Part shown: positions 22,923-33,077 of the stretch, piece by piece
Layout of the letters: every line of letters starts with the position of its first letter
Numbering within the stretch: position 1 is the first letter of the stretch
From: Symmetrospora coprosmae
Lineage: Eukaryota > Basidiomycota > Cystobasidiomycetes > Symmetrosporaceae
DNA length: 64,000 nucleotides
NCBI GenBank assembly: GCA_008802785.1
Contig: VUYT01000009.1
Span: 598,744 to 662,743, forward strand
Direction of reading: 5' to 3'
Translations under genes and position numbers: made by a program
The notes under the pieces: generated by a model
Databases searched by the model: none
Seen by the model: only the letters and a program-made list of their open reading frames with translations
What the model was told of the DNA's origin: nothing

Positions 22923-25177
22923 ATGCCGGCGAAGAGCCACTCAGGGGGTCCGCTCTCTACCGACACCTCGCTTGAACCGACAATAGCAGGAGCAGCATCA
23001 GCGGAGATGGGGTTCTCACGGTCCGCGAGGATCAAAACGCTTCTTGCCATTGACACGGTGCGTGGAGCTGTTGCGTGCCCAGTCCCGCGCTGGCGCCATC
23101 ACTGACGAGCCTCTGCGGCGGATCCGCTCGACGTTGCCGCTACGCAACAGGCTTTCTTCTTGTGAGTCCGAATTCTTCTGCCGAGATGACAGGTGGTCAG
23201 CGCTCACGTCAGTCTTGACTGTGTTTTCCGTCCGGCTCCGTCCGTTCCTTGCTCCCCCACGACAGCCTGGAAATCATCGTCGGATACTCGGTCGGCTCTT
23301 TGGCACTGGTCGCGGACTCCTTCCACATGCTCAACGATGTCATGAGTCTGATCGTTGCACTGTACGCGCTGAACGTGAGTCACGGTAGACTGGAGGAAGC
23401 TAGCCGTCGCCTTGTGTGCGCGAGAAGCAAGGAGAAAGGCTGACTAGGCGACTGCGCACGCATCAGCTGGCAGAAAGCGGGACACGCTCCAACAAGTACT
23501 CGTACGGCTGGCAGCGTGCCGAGATTCTCGGCGCTCTCGTGAATGGCGTGTTCCTGCTCGCGCTGTGCTTCTCCATCTTCCTCGAGGCGATTCAGCGCAT
23601 GTTCGGCGCGCCAGAGGTCAGCTCGCCCAAGCTCGTCGTCATTGTGGGCAGCATGGGTCTCGCGTCCAACATTGTGGGCCTCTTCCTCTTCCACGAGCAC
23701 GGGCACAGCCATGGCGGAGGCGGGCACGACCACGGGCACTCGCACGGCCCGAAGCAGGTCAAGGACGCGAGCGCGGCCGCGGAGGAAGGGCACTCCCATG
23801 CTGTCACGTCCAAGAAGAGCAAGGTCAACGGCAGTGCGGGTTCGCACTCGCACGGCGCATCGTCCGAGCGTACCCCGCTGCTCCAGCACAGCGCGACTGC
23901 ACCGCAGGCCTCGCCCAAGCCGGTCACCGGCACGTCTGGTACAGAGACGCCATTCGAGGACGAGGAGGGAGGAACAGACGCCATCGAGGACTTACTCGTG
24001 CACCCGGCTCGCACGCGAGAGGCCATCGTCAGGCAGGCGTACGATGCTGGTTTCGGCAGCCCGCGCGACACGTCTGGTCTCGGACACCGTAGGACCCTCT
24101 CTGTGCCATCGCAGCAGCAGCGGCAGCGGTCGAGCAGCGCGGGTGCAGAAGGGGCCAAGTCTGCGGACTCGAGTGCGAGCGCTTCTGGGCACGTACACAC
24201 GCATGACCATGCTTCGGGAGATGGACATCTGCATGAGCACGAGGACGACGATGAGCATGACCACGACCACGGAGACGAGGACGGCGATGACCACCATGGG
24301 CACTCGCATGGTGGACATTCGCACGGCAACATGAACATGCGGGGCGTCTTCTTGCACGTTCTGGGTGATGCGGTGAGTCTGGTTTGCAGTTGACTGCCGC
24401 CCTGAGGCTGATCCATCCCCCTCCGCCAGCTCGGGAATGTCGGTGTCATAGCAGCAGGCCTTGTTATCTGGCTCACCAAGTCGCCCTACCGCTTCTACTC
24501 GGACCCCTTGATCTCCTTCATCATCACCTGCATCATCTTCTCCTCTGCCTTGCCGCTGGTCCGGTCCGCCTCATTCATCCTTCTGCAGGGCACCCCCTCG
24601 CACGTTCCGCTCGAGAAGGTGAAGAGTGCCATTCTGCGGATTCCGAACGTGATTTCCGTTCATGGTGCGTTCTGACTCGCATGATATAAGTTGCGCTGCG
24701 CATAGGCTGACATGACTCGCGCAGATCTTCACATCTGGTCGCTGAGCGAGTCCAAGCTCGTAGCGTCCATGCACATTCTCGTCAAGTCACACGAGGAGTT
24801 TACACAGTGCTCGAACGATGTGCGAAAGCTGCTGCACCGGTTCGGCGTGCATTCGAGCACGATTCAGCCGGAGTTGCTGGATGGGAACGGGCAGACCAAG
24901 GCGGCGAGCGTGTTGATGGCATCATGGAATGCGAGTGTGGAGGGACTTGTGCCGGGCGAGCTGGAGCTGGATGTGGGTGATATCCGCATGCTGACGGCCT
25001 ACATGAGCAGAGCGCTGACCGTGACCCTCGCATTCACAGGACGGCAACTGCACGGTCCAGTGTGTCGATGACAGCTGCGTGGATAGCGCCTGCTGCCCTC
25101 CAGCGGTCATCCAGACGCAGAAGTCGGCACAGTCCCTGCGACCGGCGTCACAACACGACCACGACCACAGCCATTGA
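22923..25177 (+). CDS. ZRC1: Vacuolar zinc transporter, CDF family (Zrc1/Cot1 type)
   Basis: Zn2+/H+ antiporter storing zinc in the vacuole. Seven exons: 22923-23057, 23151-23161 (11 nt), 23266-23374, 23467-24372, 24430-24664, 24725-24972 and 25040-25177, giving 593 residues. Transmembrane zinc-site motifs are present: FHMLNDVMSL (helix II, HxxxD) and LHVLGDALGNVGV (helix V, HxxxD, split by an intron). Between helices IV and V is a very long loop of about 200 residues with His-rich ends (HEHGHSHGGGGHDHGHSHG and HDHDHGDEDGDDHHGH-like). The cytosolic domain shows ISVHDLHIWSLSE, typical for CDFs, and the tail has a Cys cluster (NCTVQCVDDSCVDSACC) before a DHDHSH end. The family call is firm; zinc versus cobalt preference is inferred. 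Confidence 0.93.
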
Positions 25178-25853
25178 GCAGACGATCCCTGCCATCCTCC
25201 TTCGTTGGTTCTCATTTCGGAGGCTCTCTCATGGTAGACCGAGGGCACCGATTAAATCACCTCGGCGTATCGGTGAACTAGTTCCTTACTCTGTTGTACA
25301 AGCTCTCACAGTCTAGCAAGAGCATTAACACATCCTCAGATCCTGTTCCTGTGCTCGAGCTTCGACTCGCACGCCCTTGCCACCGCTATGTATTTCCAAG
25401 TGACCTCCGCACCTCTCCACGTGCGTGCATGATGAATATTGTGCAGCCGTGGGTCCCGGCCTGAGGCCGGTGTGCATGACAGCTCGATACGTGGAGGCGG
25501 CTTATGCGGAAGTGATGCCGATGATTTGAGCGGACTCCTCGGAGGTTGCGAACTGTTGTTGACTGTTTGACGATTTCATGTGCCTCGCTCGAATCAGGCG
25601 CAGGCACGAGGAGCAAAGGGGAGTGACGTCGCGGGCCTCGACCCAATCGGGGAGTTCCAGCCTCGTCCGCTCGCTCTTTCCCCTTTTGGGGGGCGGGGCC
25701 AGGCAGCGGGCAGCGGGCAGCGGGACAGCCGCTCGGGAGGTCGCACGCAGGCAGCCGCCCTTCTCCTCCGTTCCAACATCGTTCAGACACAAGTACAAGG
25801 CTGCGAATCAGTACAAGCCATACAAGCACATTACACAAATCACATACACAGCA
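25178..25853 (+). promoter_or_regulatory. Intergenic region upstream of SLM1-type gene
   Basis: 676 nt between tandem plus-strand genes. A G-rich tract with three gcagcgg heptamers lies near 25702-25724, and the last ~60 nt is an A/C-rich leader ending in acagcaATG. No TATA box recognised. Confidence 0.4.
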
Positions 25854-28246
25854 ATGGCAGACGCTAGAAGCACCCGTTCGGGCCAGACCGGGATGAGCCG
25901 TCGCAGCAGCATGAGCAGGCGTGAGTCGCATCAAGGCATCTACGAGTGTAGGAGGAAGATAGAGAAACAACGCTGACTAGGACCTGAAACAGAGAGCATG
26001 CTCATCAAGAAGGCAACTGGCACGTCTCTCCACCTCCTGGCCGCTGGCGACGAGGCTCCAACGCCCATCGCGGCAGCCCGCCTTCTCCGGACTCGGGCTA
26101 ACTGACGACGCCTTCTACCAACAGGCGCTTCCGACTTGAGACCTTCGGACATTCTGATTGAGCGATTCCAATCTTGGAAGATGATTACAGCCGGTTGGTG
26201 GTCCTTCCCCAGCCCTCTTCTCCCCTCTTCTCTGCTGAGATCCCCTCTCCTCTTCCCTTCCTTTTCCCTTCTTTCTTTCCCGTTCCCTTCCTTTTCTCCA
26301 TAGATCTCATCGCATATTTTCAGGTATGTGCTCCTTTCTTTTGCTCCTTCCCACTCTCCTCTTTCTCCTCCTCCCGCTCCATCCCGTCAGCCGCGGTGAA
26401 ATGGAAGCCACGCTGACAGTTGAGCACGTACCTTAGGGCATCGCGGACATCGAGCACAACACGGCGACCTCCCTGGTGAAGCTGGGCGGTGTGATTCACG
26501 TTCCTTTCCGCGCCGGGTGCGTCAGTCTGGCGCCTAGACTCAACGATACCCATCTCTGACCTGTTCATCCAACCGTAGAAACCAGTTCCTCGGTGAGGGC
26601 GGTGTCCAGGATGTCTTCTTCTCGATCGTGAGCATCGCATCGCCGTTGTGGAATGGGCCGTGCTGATCATGTCTGTCATCTCCAGCGCGAGCGAACCCGC
26701 AATATCTCCGACCACCACGCGAACCTCGCCAAGACGGTTGAGGGCTCGATCGTCCAGCACCTTGAGAAGCTCCGTGCCGAGATCAAGGCGCACATCAAGA
26801 ACATCCAGATGGACACTGGCAAGCTCGCTGCTGTGAGTTCGGACGACACCTGCCCAATTGAGAAGGCACTGGCTGACCTGAATGACTACAGACCGTCGCC
26901 AAGGAGCGCGAGATGTCCACCAAGGTCATCACCGACCTCGCCCGAAGCATCACCATGCTCAAGAACACCCCGATGGGTGTCACCGCCAAGGAGGACCCTT
27001 GGTACACCAACCAGCTGGTCGCCGTCCAGCTCCAGAAGCAGGTCCAGGAGGAGAACTCGCTCCAGAAGTCCATCATCATCATGCAGCAGAACTCTGCTCA
27101 CTTCGAGGAGGGTGTTGTCCGAGCGATCCAGTCCGCCTGGGAGACTTTCGACACCTGGTCGGGACGGTGCGTTCCTCGCAACGAGATAGCGACTAGCTTA
27201 TCATAATCCGCTGACATCGCGATTGCATTTCCAGAATGTCGTCGTCCGTCCAGCAGACCTGGGAGGTCATGGGCCAGCTCATGAAGAACGTCCAGCCCGA
27301 CACCGAGTGGATCGCCTTCGCTGCCCGATCCGACCACCTCCTCGACCCGGAGACCCCTCTCCGAAACCCGGAGCACATCAACTACCCCGGCAAGGACGAC
27401 CCGTCGGTCATCCCCGTCCACACTGGTCTGCTGGAGCGCAAGAAGCGATTCACAAAGTCGTACAAGGAGGGCTACTACGTCCTTACCCCGGCCGGCTACC
27501 TGCACGAGCACGCCTCCTCCGACTCGTACATGGGCACGCAGTCTGCACCCAAGCTTTCGATCTTCCTGCCCAACTGCACGCTCGGCGCGCCGTCTGGCGC
27601 CCACGCTACTTCGCACAAGTTCCACATTGAGCCCACCAAGAAGGGCATGGGTGGCCAGGCCTTCACGATCCGCGCTCGCTCGCACGACGAGATGTACGAG
27701 TGGTGGAACGACATCAAGCAGCTCTCCAAGGTCTACCTCACCGCTTCCGAGTCGATGGACCGATCCGGCCCCGTCCCCGCTGCTGTTCGATCGGCCGGCT
27801 ACCTGTCCGAGGATGAGGACGAGGAGGAGGGTGGATCTTCGGTCGAGGAGGAGGTGACCGACGATGAGGAGGAGGAGGAAGAGGAGGATGACGAGGACGA
27901 GGAGGTCGACAATGCTGCCACCAACACGTCTGCTGCCCCTAGCATCCGCACCACCGGCACGACCGAGACTGCCCAGGCCAACCGCCTCTCTGCTGCCCAG
28001 CAGTCGATCCAGTCTGCCCAGTCCGGCGAGGCACCCGCGTACGACGGGCCATCGACGGCCTCTGGCGTAGAGGTCGGCTCGTCCGGCTACGCGACGGAGA
28101 AGAAGACTGGCGGCGACAATGCCAGCACGAGCGGCGGCAACAACAACGCCAGCAGCTCGGCTGCCTCGACGCACACGGCCGAGACTGGCAACACTGCCAC
28201 CGGCGCCGAGATGCACCCCACTGGCAACACGCTCTCGTCGTCGTAA
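25854..28246 (+). CDS. SLM1: Slm1/Slm2-type PI(4,5)P2-binding PH-domain protein (TORC2 effector)
   Basis: Plasma-membrane adaptor between PI(4,5)P2, TORC2 and eisosomes. Nine exons: 25854-25920, 25993-26019 (27 nt), 26125-26193, 26304-26323 (20 nt), 26437-26516, 26579-26627, 26686-26832, 26892-27166 and 27235-28246; 581 residues. An F-BAR-like helical region runs from SDILIERFQSWK through IADIEHNTATSLVKLGGVI and SDHHANLAKTVEGSIVQHL to AHFEEGVVRAIQSAWETF. The PH domain follows (HTGLLERKKRFTKSYKEGYYVLTPAGYLHEH, then FHIEPTKK and MYEWWNDIKQL). The tail is acidic (DEDEEEGGSS, EEEEDDEDEE) then Ser/Thr/Asn-rich. Exon 2 needs a GC donor (intron 26020-26124); skipping it also keeps the frame. Codon use is strongly biased to C-ending codons, which suggests high expression. 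Confidence 0.93.
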
Positions 28247-28932
28247 GCGACGTGCGTCAGTCTGAGGGTGAAAATGCCCGAGCTTCTTTCTCGAAACATC
28301 TGAGCGCCAGGGGCCTATATAGTCCCTGGTCCTTCTTTTCACACACACACTACCTCCTTACAACAAGTCACTCTGTTTATATACACACATGCGTATCGTA
28401 ACATTCTGCCTCTGCCCAGTCTGACAACTCTTCCCAATATGTGCCTCTTTTACAAAGCCGCTCTCCCCCGATTAGACTTGCGCGGCGTTGTGTCTTTAAA
28501 CCTGATGCCAGTGCCAAGAGGTCGCGGATAATGGACATTATGCAATGGTCTGCTGTTTCTCGCATCTGTTGCACTGTGGATCTGCATTTGCGTGCCCTTC
28601 GGCGCTCCGCTCATCCCAAGTGGCCCGAGGACCCTATCGGGCGAACATTGCTTGCCCTCGTGACGATCCATCCGCTTTCCCCTTACCCAGCGAGCCAGAC
28701 AGCCAGCCGGCACCCTACAGTCCCACAGCAGCGGCATATCAGCGCGCTCTCCTCGTGCCAAATCGCGCCTCAGCCAGCCAGCCATGATGAGTCTGAGAGA
28801 CGCGCGACCACCGCACTGCCCGGGCCAGGGTCCCGCCCGGACGCCCGATAGCGGAGGGAGCGGGCGGGGCCAGGCCAGGGCAGGGCAGGACATGGCCATG
28901 CTGATGTGATTCTCGCGCGCGCGTGCTCACAG
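28247..28932. other. SLM1 3' region and UBC8 5' region
   Basis: 686 nt. The first ~150 nt are probably the SLM1 3' UTR and include a tatata stretch near 28316 and an AC repeat. The UBC8 promoter and its unidentified first exon should also lie here; no in-frame ATG with a consistent donor could be fixed. Confidence 0.4.
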
Positions 28933-30167
28933 CTCTCCCAAGCGCCGCATAGAGACGGACGTCATGAAGCTGTCAGTCCTGGCTGTTGCCTCGCTCCTGC
29001 CGAGTCAGTGCGGTGCGGTGCGATGCGACTGCCCAGCTGACGCGATGCCTGCCTGCATGGCATGCCCACAATGCCCTGGCGTGCACCCTTGCAGCCTCAT
29101 GTCCGACTACGAAGTCACGCTCGTCAATGACAACATGCAGGAGTTCTACATCCGCTTCAATGGGCCTGCAGAGAGTGCGTCCCCGCCTCCGTTCGCAGCT
29201 GGGCTGCCTGCCTGACTGACTTGAGCCGCGGTGGCGTGCTGACCATGACACGACACTCGCTCGCTCGCGTTTGATGGCTGGCCATACCATCCTCAACGAA
29301 CCTCGACACGGCGCATGGTCCACTTCCACTTCCGCTCTGGATCGATTGCATCTCACAGCCCCTTTTGCCGGCGGCGTCTGGAAGATCCACGTCGAACTGC
29401 CAGATCAGTACCCCTACAAGAGCCCGTCAATTGGTGAGCAGCGCCTCGCGTGCAGAGCAGGCTTCAACCTCGCGTCTACCAAAGCTCAGAGGGTGCTACT
29501 GGCTGTCCCTTTCCTGTAGGCTTCTGCAACCGGATCTTCCACCCAAATATCGACGAGTTGTCCGGGAGCGTGTGCCTGGATGTCATCAACCAGGTGAGCA
29601 GTCGTCCTTTCGTCTTTGTCATTCTTCCATACCTCAAGAAAGCTCAACTGACATGCACCTCCATTCAATTGTGGTTGCTCCACAGACGTAAGCCTCTGTC
29701 TGCAGCGCTAGACCTTTCGAACTGCACCGCATACTGACGCATCTACTGCCATGATGTACACTGGTCAATCTTCCGTCTCCGCACCGGCAGCTGGTCACCG
29801 ATGTTTGACATGATCAACATATTCGAAGTCTTCCTTCCACAGCTGCTCCGCTATCCGAACCCTTCTGATCCGCTGAACGGCGAGGCTGCGGCCCTGCTCA
29901 TGCGCGAGCCTAAATCGTACGATGCCAAAGTCAAAGAGTACGTGCAGCGGTACGCGACAAAGCAGGCGGCGGAGGAGGCGGCGGATGAGGAAGAAGAGGA
30001 GGAGGAGGAGAGCGAGGAGGAAGACGAGGACAGTGACGCGTCTGACGGCGAGGACGAGGCGGGAGAGAGTGAGTGGCGGCGCTCTTTGCTGCAATGCTGC
30101 ATAGTTATCGCTGACCTGTCTCCTATGTCGACTGTCTCTCTGTCTCCGGTTGCCAGTGGAGCTTTGA
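28933..30167 (+). CDS. UBC8: Ubiquitin-conjugating enzyme E2, Ubc8/UBE2H type (first exon not located)
   Basis: E2 enzyme; yeast Ubc8 acts with the GID ligase on gluconeogenic enzymes. Exons found: 28933-28971, 29095-29174, 29359-29433, 29520-29593, 29686-29687 (2 nt), 29791-30068 and 30157-30167. The protein runs [57 protein letters not shown], then the active-site segment [18 protein letters not shown] with the catalytic Cys, and [19 protein letters not shown]. These are near-identical to UBE2H. The acidic tail ([15 protein letters not shown]) also fits. Exon 28933 begins in mid codon, so a short upstream exon must supply the Met and two bases; I could not find it. The Thr of NQTW is encoded as AC|C, requiring the 2-nt exon. 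Confidence 0.9.
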
Positions 30168-30659
30168 TACACCTCGCCCTCTTGCAGACGGCCTATTCGC
30201 CCTTCGATCAGCTTCTTTGATGCACCTCTCGCTGTTCTCGGACTCAGGCATTCAGTCAGCTCGAGCAAACCTCCAGCCCTTGTTGACATCAACAGCCTCG
30301 TGCACCTCCGTTCTCCTATCCTCATTGTAGCGCCTGGACCTCCGCCGATGCCCTCCCTGCTCATGCTCTTTCCGAATGTATGGCGTATCGCAGTGCAGTC
30401 TTATACATGCAATCCATCTCCTTCTACAGACTGATGCAGGCCGTCCTGAGCAAGACAGGCTCATGATGAATCGGCTATGGCAGAAAGCGGTACGAGAGGC
30501 AGACCAGCCGACGGAGCGTATGCTGCCTGACCGGGCTGGACCTTTGCTAAAACCCTTCTCCAGATCTGCCTATGCTACATTGGCTGTTTTCGCTGCGTTC
30601 TTCCCTAGTCTGCCACCACCGACCACGAAGGCGGCGATCACTGAAGACCCATTGAGCCC
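30168..30659. other. Convergent 3' intergenic region
   Basis: 492 nt between the stop of UBC8 (plus) and that of the unrecognised 643-aa gene (minus). Nothing recognised apart from presumed 3' UTRs. Confidence 0.35.
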
Positions 30660-32702
30660 TTACTGCAGGGCTGCGAATCGGCTCACTAGAAGCCCCGTTC
30701 TGCCCGCCTTTGCTGGGCTATCTTCCAACCCTCCCTCTGTCCGAGCCAAAGCCTCGTCCGCCGGCAGATCCACCACGACGTACGGATCCCAGCACCACAC
30801 TTCTGCGTCATGCACTAGGAGTGCATGCAGGTCCGCAACATTCGCGGGGACCGCGAGGCTCCTGCTGCGAGCGGGGAAGGCGAGCGTGCCCTGAGATTGT
30901 GCAACACCGTGCGAGTCGCGTTCCTGCTCCGGCGGAGGTGGAGGTGGAGGCGGGCGACGTGCGAGCGAGAGCGGCGTCGGTGCTGCGCCGCTCGATGCGC
31001 GCGCATGGCAAGTCAGTGAGAAAATCACGAGGCCCTCTTTACGTGCTGTGCTGTGCTCTTCCTCGGCCCCTCCGCCGAGCTCGACACCGCGCCCGCCGGC
31101 GTCCCCGTCAACCGTGTCCGCGTCCGTGCCGGGTTCATCCAGGATGCGACACGCGCACGCGAGCACCTTCTCCCCAACTCCTCCCGTAATGAACCCCATC
31201 CCGTCCTTTGCGCGGCCGAGGCTCGCAGGCGTGTTGCTGAGGACGTCGAGGATGCGCAGCCGGAGCTGCGGATGTACGTCGTGCGCGAGCGTCTCGGCGG
31301 TGTGGATGCGCGGGGCCTCGCGCTTCACCCTGTCTTTGTCGGGCGAGGAGGCCCGACCCACACTAGCATTAATGGTGCTACCCGTGCCTGATGTCGTGGG
31401 TTGCAGCAGGCGGGAGAGCTCGTGCACCCAGAGCGTGTGCGAGGTCTGGCTGCGCTTGATGAGCTGGGAAGCGCGCTCGGCCAGTCCGGCGCTGACGACG
31501 GGGCAGAATTGCATGACGAGCAACGTTCAAGTGGGAGGCTAGTCAGTGTGCTAATTCGCCCTCGCCAGCCAGGGGCACCTGTCACGAGCAATGCCGACTC
31601 ACGCCACCCATCCCCTGCGCTTCTTGCGCGGGCTCAGCAGGTCTGCTACGTCCTGCTCCTCTGTACTCGCGGCAGGCAGCTGTGCCCAACTCGGACCCGA
31701 ACGAACAGGCTTGACTTCCTCGTCACCCGTCTCCTCTGTCTTCCCGGGCGTGGGCAAAGCAGAGGCTGCCCGCGCCGTGGCGTCCAACGAGTGCAGCGGC
31801 TTCTTCAGCGGAGTAGCCCCGCTCCCGCTGCCCCTCCCGCTGCCGGGCAGTTTGAAGCCCTGCTTGAGCGAGGAGAGTGAGGTGATCGCGATACTGGGCT
31901 TGACATCCTCGCTGGCGCTGTCGCTGTCGCGGCGTGAGGAGGGGCCCGCTGCGCTGTCTGGCCCGCCCGGGAGGGACTGGCGATTCCGCTGCGGCCTACG
32001 TGGAGTGTTGAACGCTGCGTCTGAAGGAGGACCCCTGTCGGGCTGCGCGGTAGATGCTCTCGCAGTTGTGGCTGGGCGTCGCGCATCGAGACAGTCAGCA
32101 TCGCATTGTGTAGAGGAGCGCCTGGGCTCCAGACGGCCGACACGCGCACCCTGCTCCCTGGCCGCCTTGCGGGCGGACGTGATGCCAAAGTCATCGTCAG
32201 AATGTCTCTTGGGTGGGTTGCGTTTGGCTGTCGTTATTGTTGAGGGCACAACTTGCGAAGCGTGTGTTGGAAGAAAGGCGTTTGCCCGCGCAGATGGACT
32301 TGCTGCCTCGACAACGTCAAGAATCGGCCAGGCGGGCCCGGACGAGCCATCAGTCGACGATCGAAGACTGAAGAAGACAAGGTGACCCGCACCCGCAACC
32401 GCAACCGCTGCAGCTCCTGTCTTGTTGCTCTTCGGTGCAGGCGCCTTTCTGACCGGCGGCGGGGATATCCCAAAGCTCGCCTGAAAGCCCTGCAAGGCCG
32501 CAGCGATTCCTCCCGTCTTCTTCTTTTTCGCTTTCGGTGTCGCTGAAGCAGAAGACGCGTGCTCTCGCTGCTCTGTTTGCGTCACCCCGTTGACATTGCA
32601 GTCTTCGAGTTTGTCGTTGTCGAGCCCCCGCTTCTTCCGCGAGCGAGGTCCAGCGGCGCCGCCGCTTCTCGCGCCGTCATCTGGCGATGATGATGCCGGC
32701 AT
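30660..32702 (-). CDS. Unrecognised 643-aa protein
   Basis: Two exons, 32702-31603 and 31491-30660. The junction was chosen because exon 1 ends in phase 2 at a GTGAGT donor and only the acceptor at 31492 (GTCAG) opens the good downstream frame. Exon 1 is polar and basic with KKKK and RKKRRGWVA stretches, suggesting a nuclear protein. Exon 2 has folded-looking segments: ERASQLIKRSQTSHTLWVHEL, HPQLRLRILDVLSNTP, GVGEKVLACACRILDEPG, and a C-terminal block ending LHALLVHDAEVWCWDPYVVVDLP, separated by a Gly/Pro-rich insert with a run of eight prolines. The Trp-rich end looks like a beta-barrel (OB-like) strand pair, but no family comes to mind. Another short intron in the proline insert cannot be excluded. 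Confidence 0.6.
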
Positions 32703-33077
32703 TGGGCGTCCCTCGACAATGTCATGTCATGTCATGGGCCACGAGCGAAGATCTGGATCAGGATTAGAGCAACGGATGCGCGCTGCATCGCTCAGTCGGT
32801 CCGGATCCAACCAGTGGCAGTTGTGGCAAACGTGTGCTCGGCTGTGACGCGCCCTGGCCTGTCCAGTGTGCCCTGCTCTCCCCTTACACCAGCGTATAAG
32901 TAACATCACCACATTCACTTCGTCGTCTCGGTTCGCCTCAGTCCGGTATCGTTCGCAGCATAGCACAGCGTTGCTCGCCAGCGCACTCAGCTCTTCGCAC
33001 TTTGTCCGAGAGCGCACCGTGCTCAAACAACCGGCGGCGCGTCACTTTCTGCTCAACTCCCACAATAGTCTGGCAGG
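32703..33077. promoter_or_regulatory. Divergent intergenic region, unknown gene / chitin deacetylase
   Basis: 375 nt between opposite starts. Three direct atgtc copies sit near 32719-32735, close to the minus-strand start. Otherwise nothing recognised. Confidence 0.4.

Noticed and set aside
23592-24479. Minus-strand open frame (295 codons) opposite the zinc transporter loop
   Set aside because: Antisense of the His-rich loop gives a Cys/Pro/Ser-rich shadow; the plus-strand gene is certain.
27098-28348. Long minus-strand open frame (416 codons) opposite SLM1
   Set aside because: It mirrors the strongly codon-biased SLM1 exons; the translation is Arg/Val/Leu-rich without motifs, as expected for an antisense shadow in GC-rich coding DNA.
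29686-29687. Treating the UBC8 frame break as a pseudogene mutation
   Set aside because: The rest of the gene is intact, splice signals flank the two bases on both sides, and inclusion restores the invariant Thr exactly; a micro-exon explains it better.
31591-32385. Plus-strand open frame (264 codons) opposite the unrecognised 643-aa gene
   Set aside because: It covers the same sequence as exon 1 of the minus-strand model, which continues in phase into exon 2; the plus frame has no splice or motif support.
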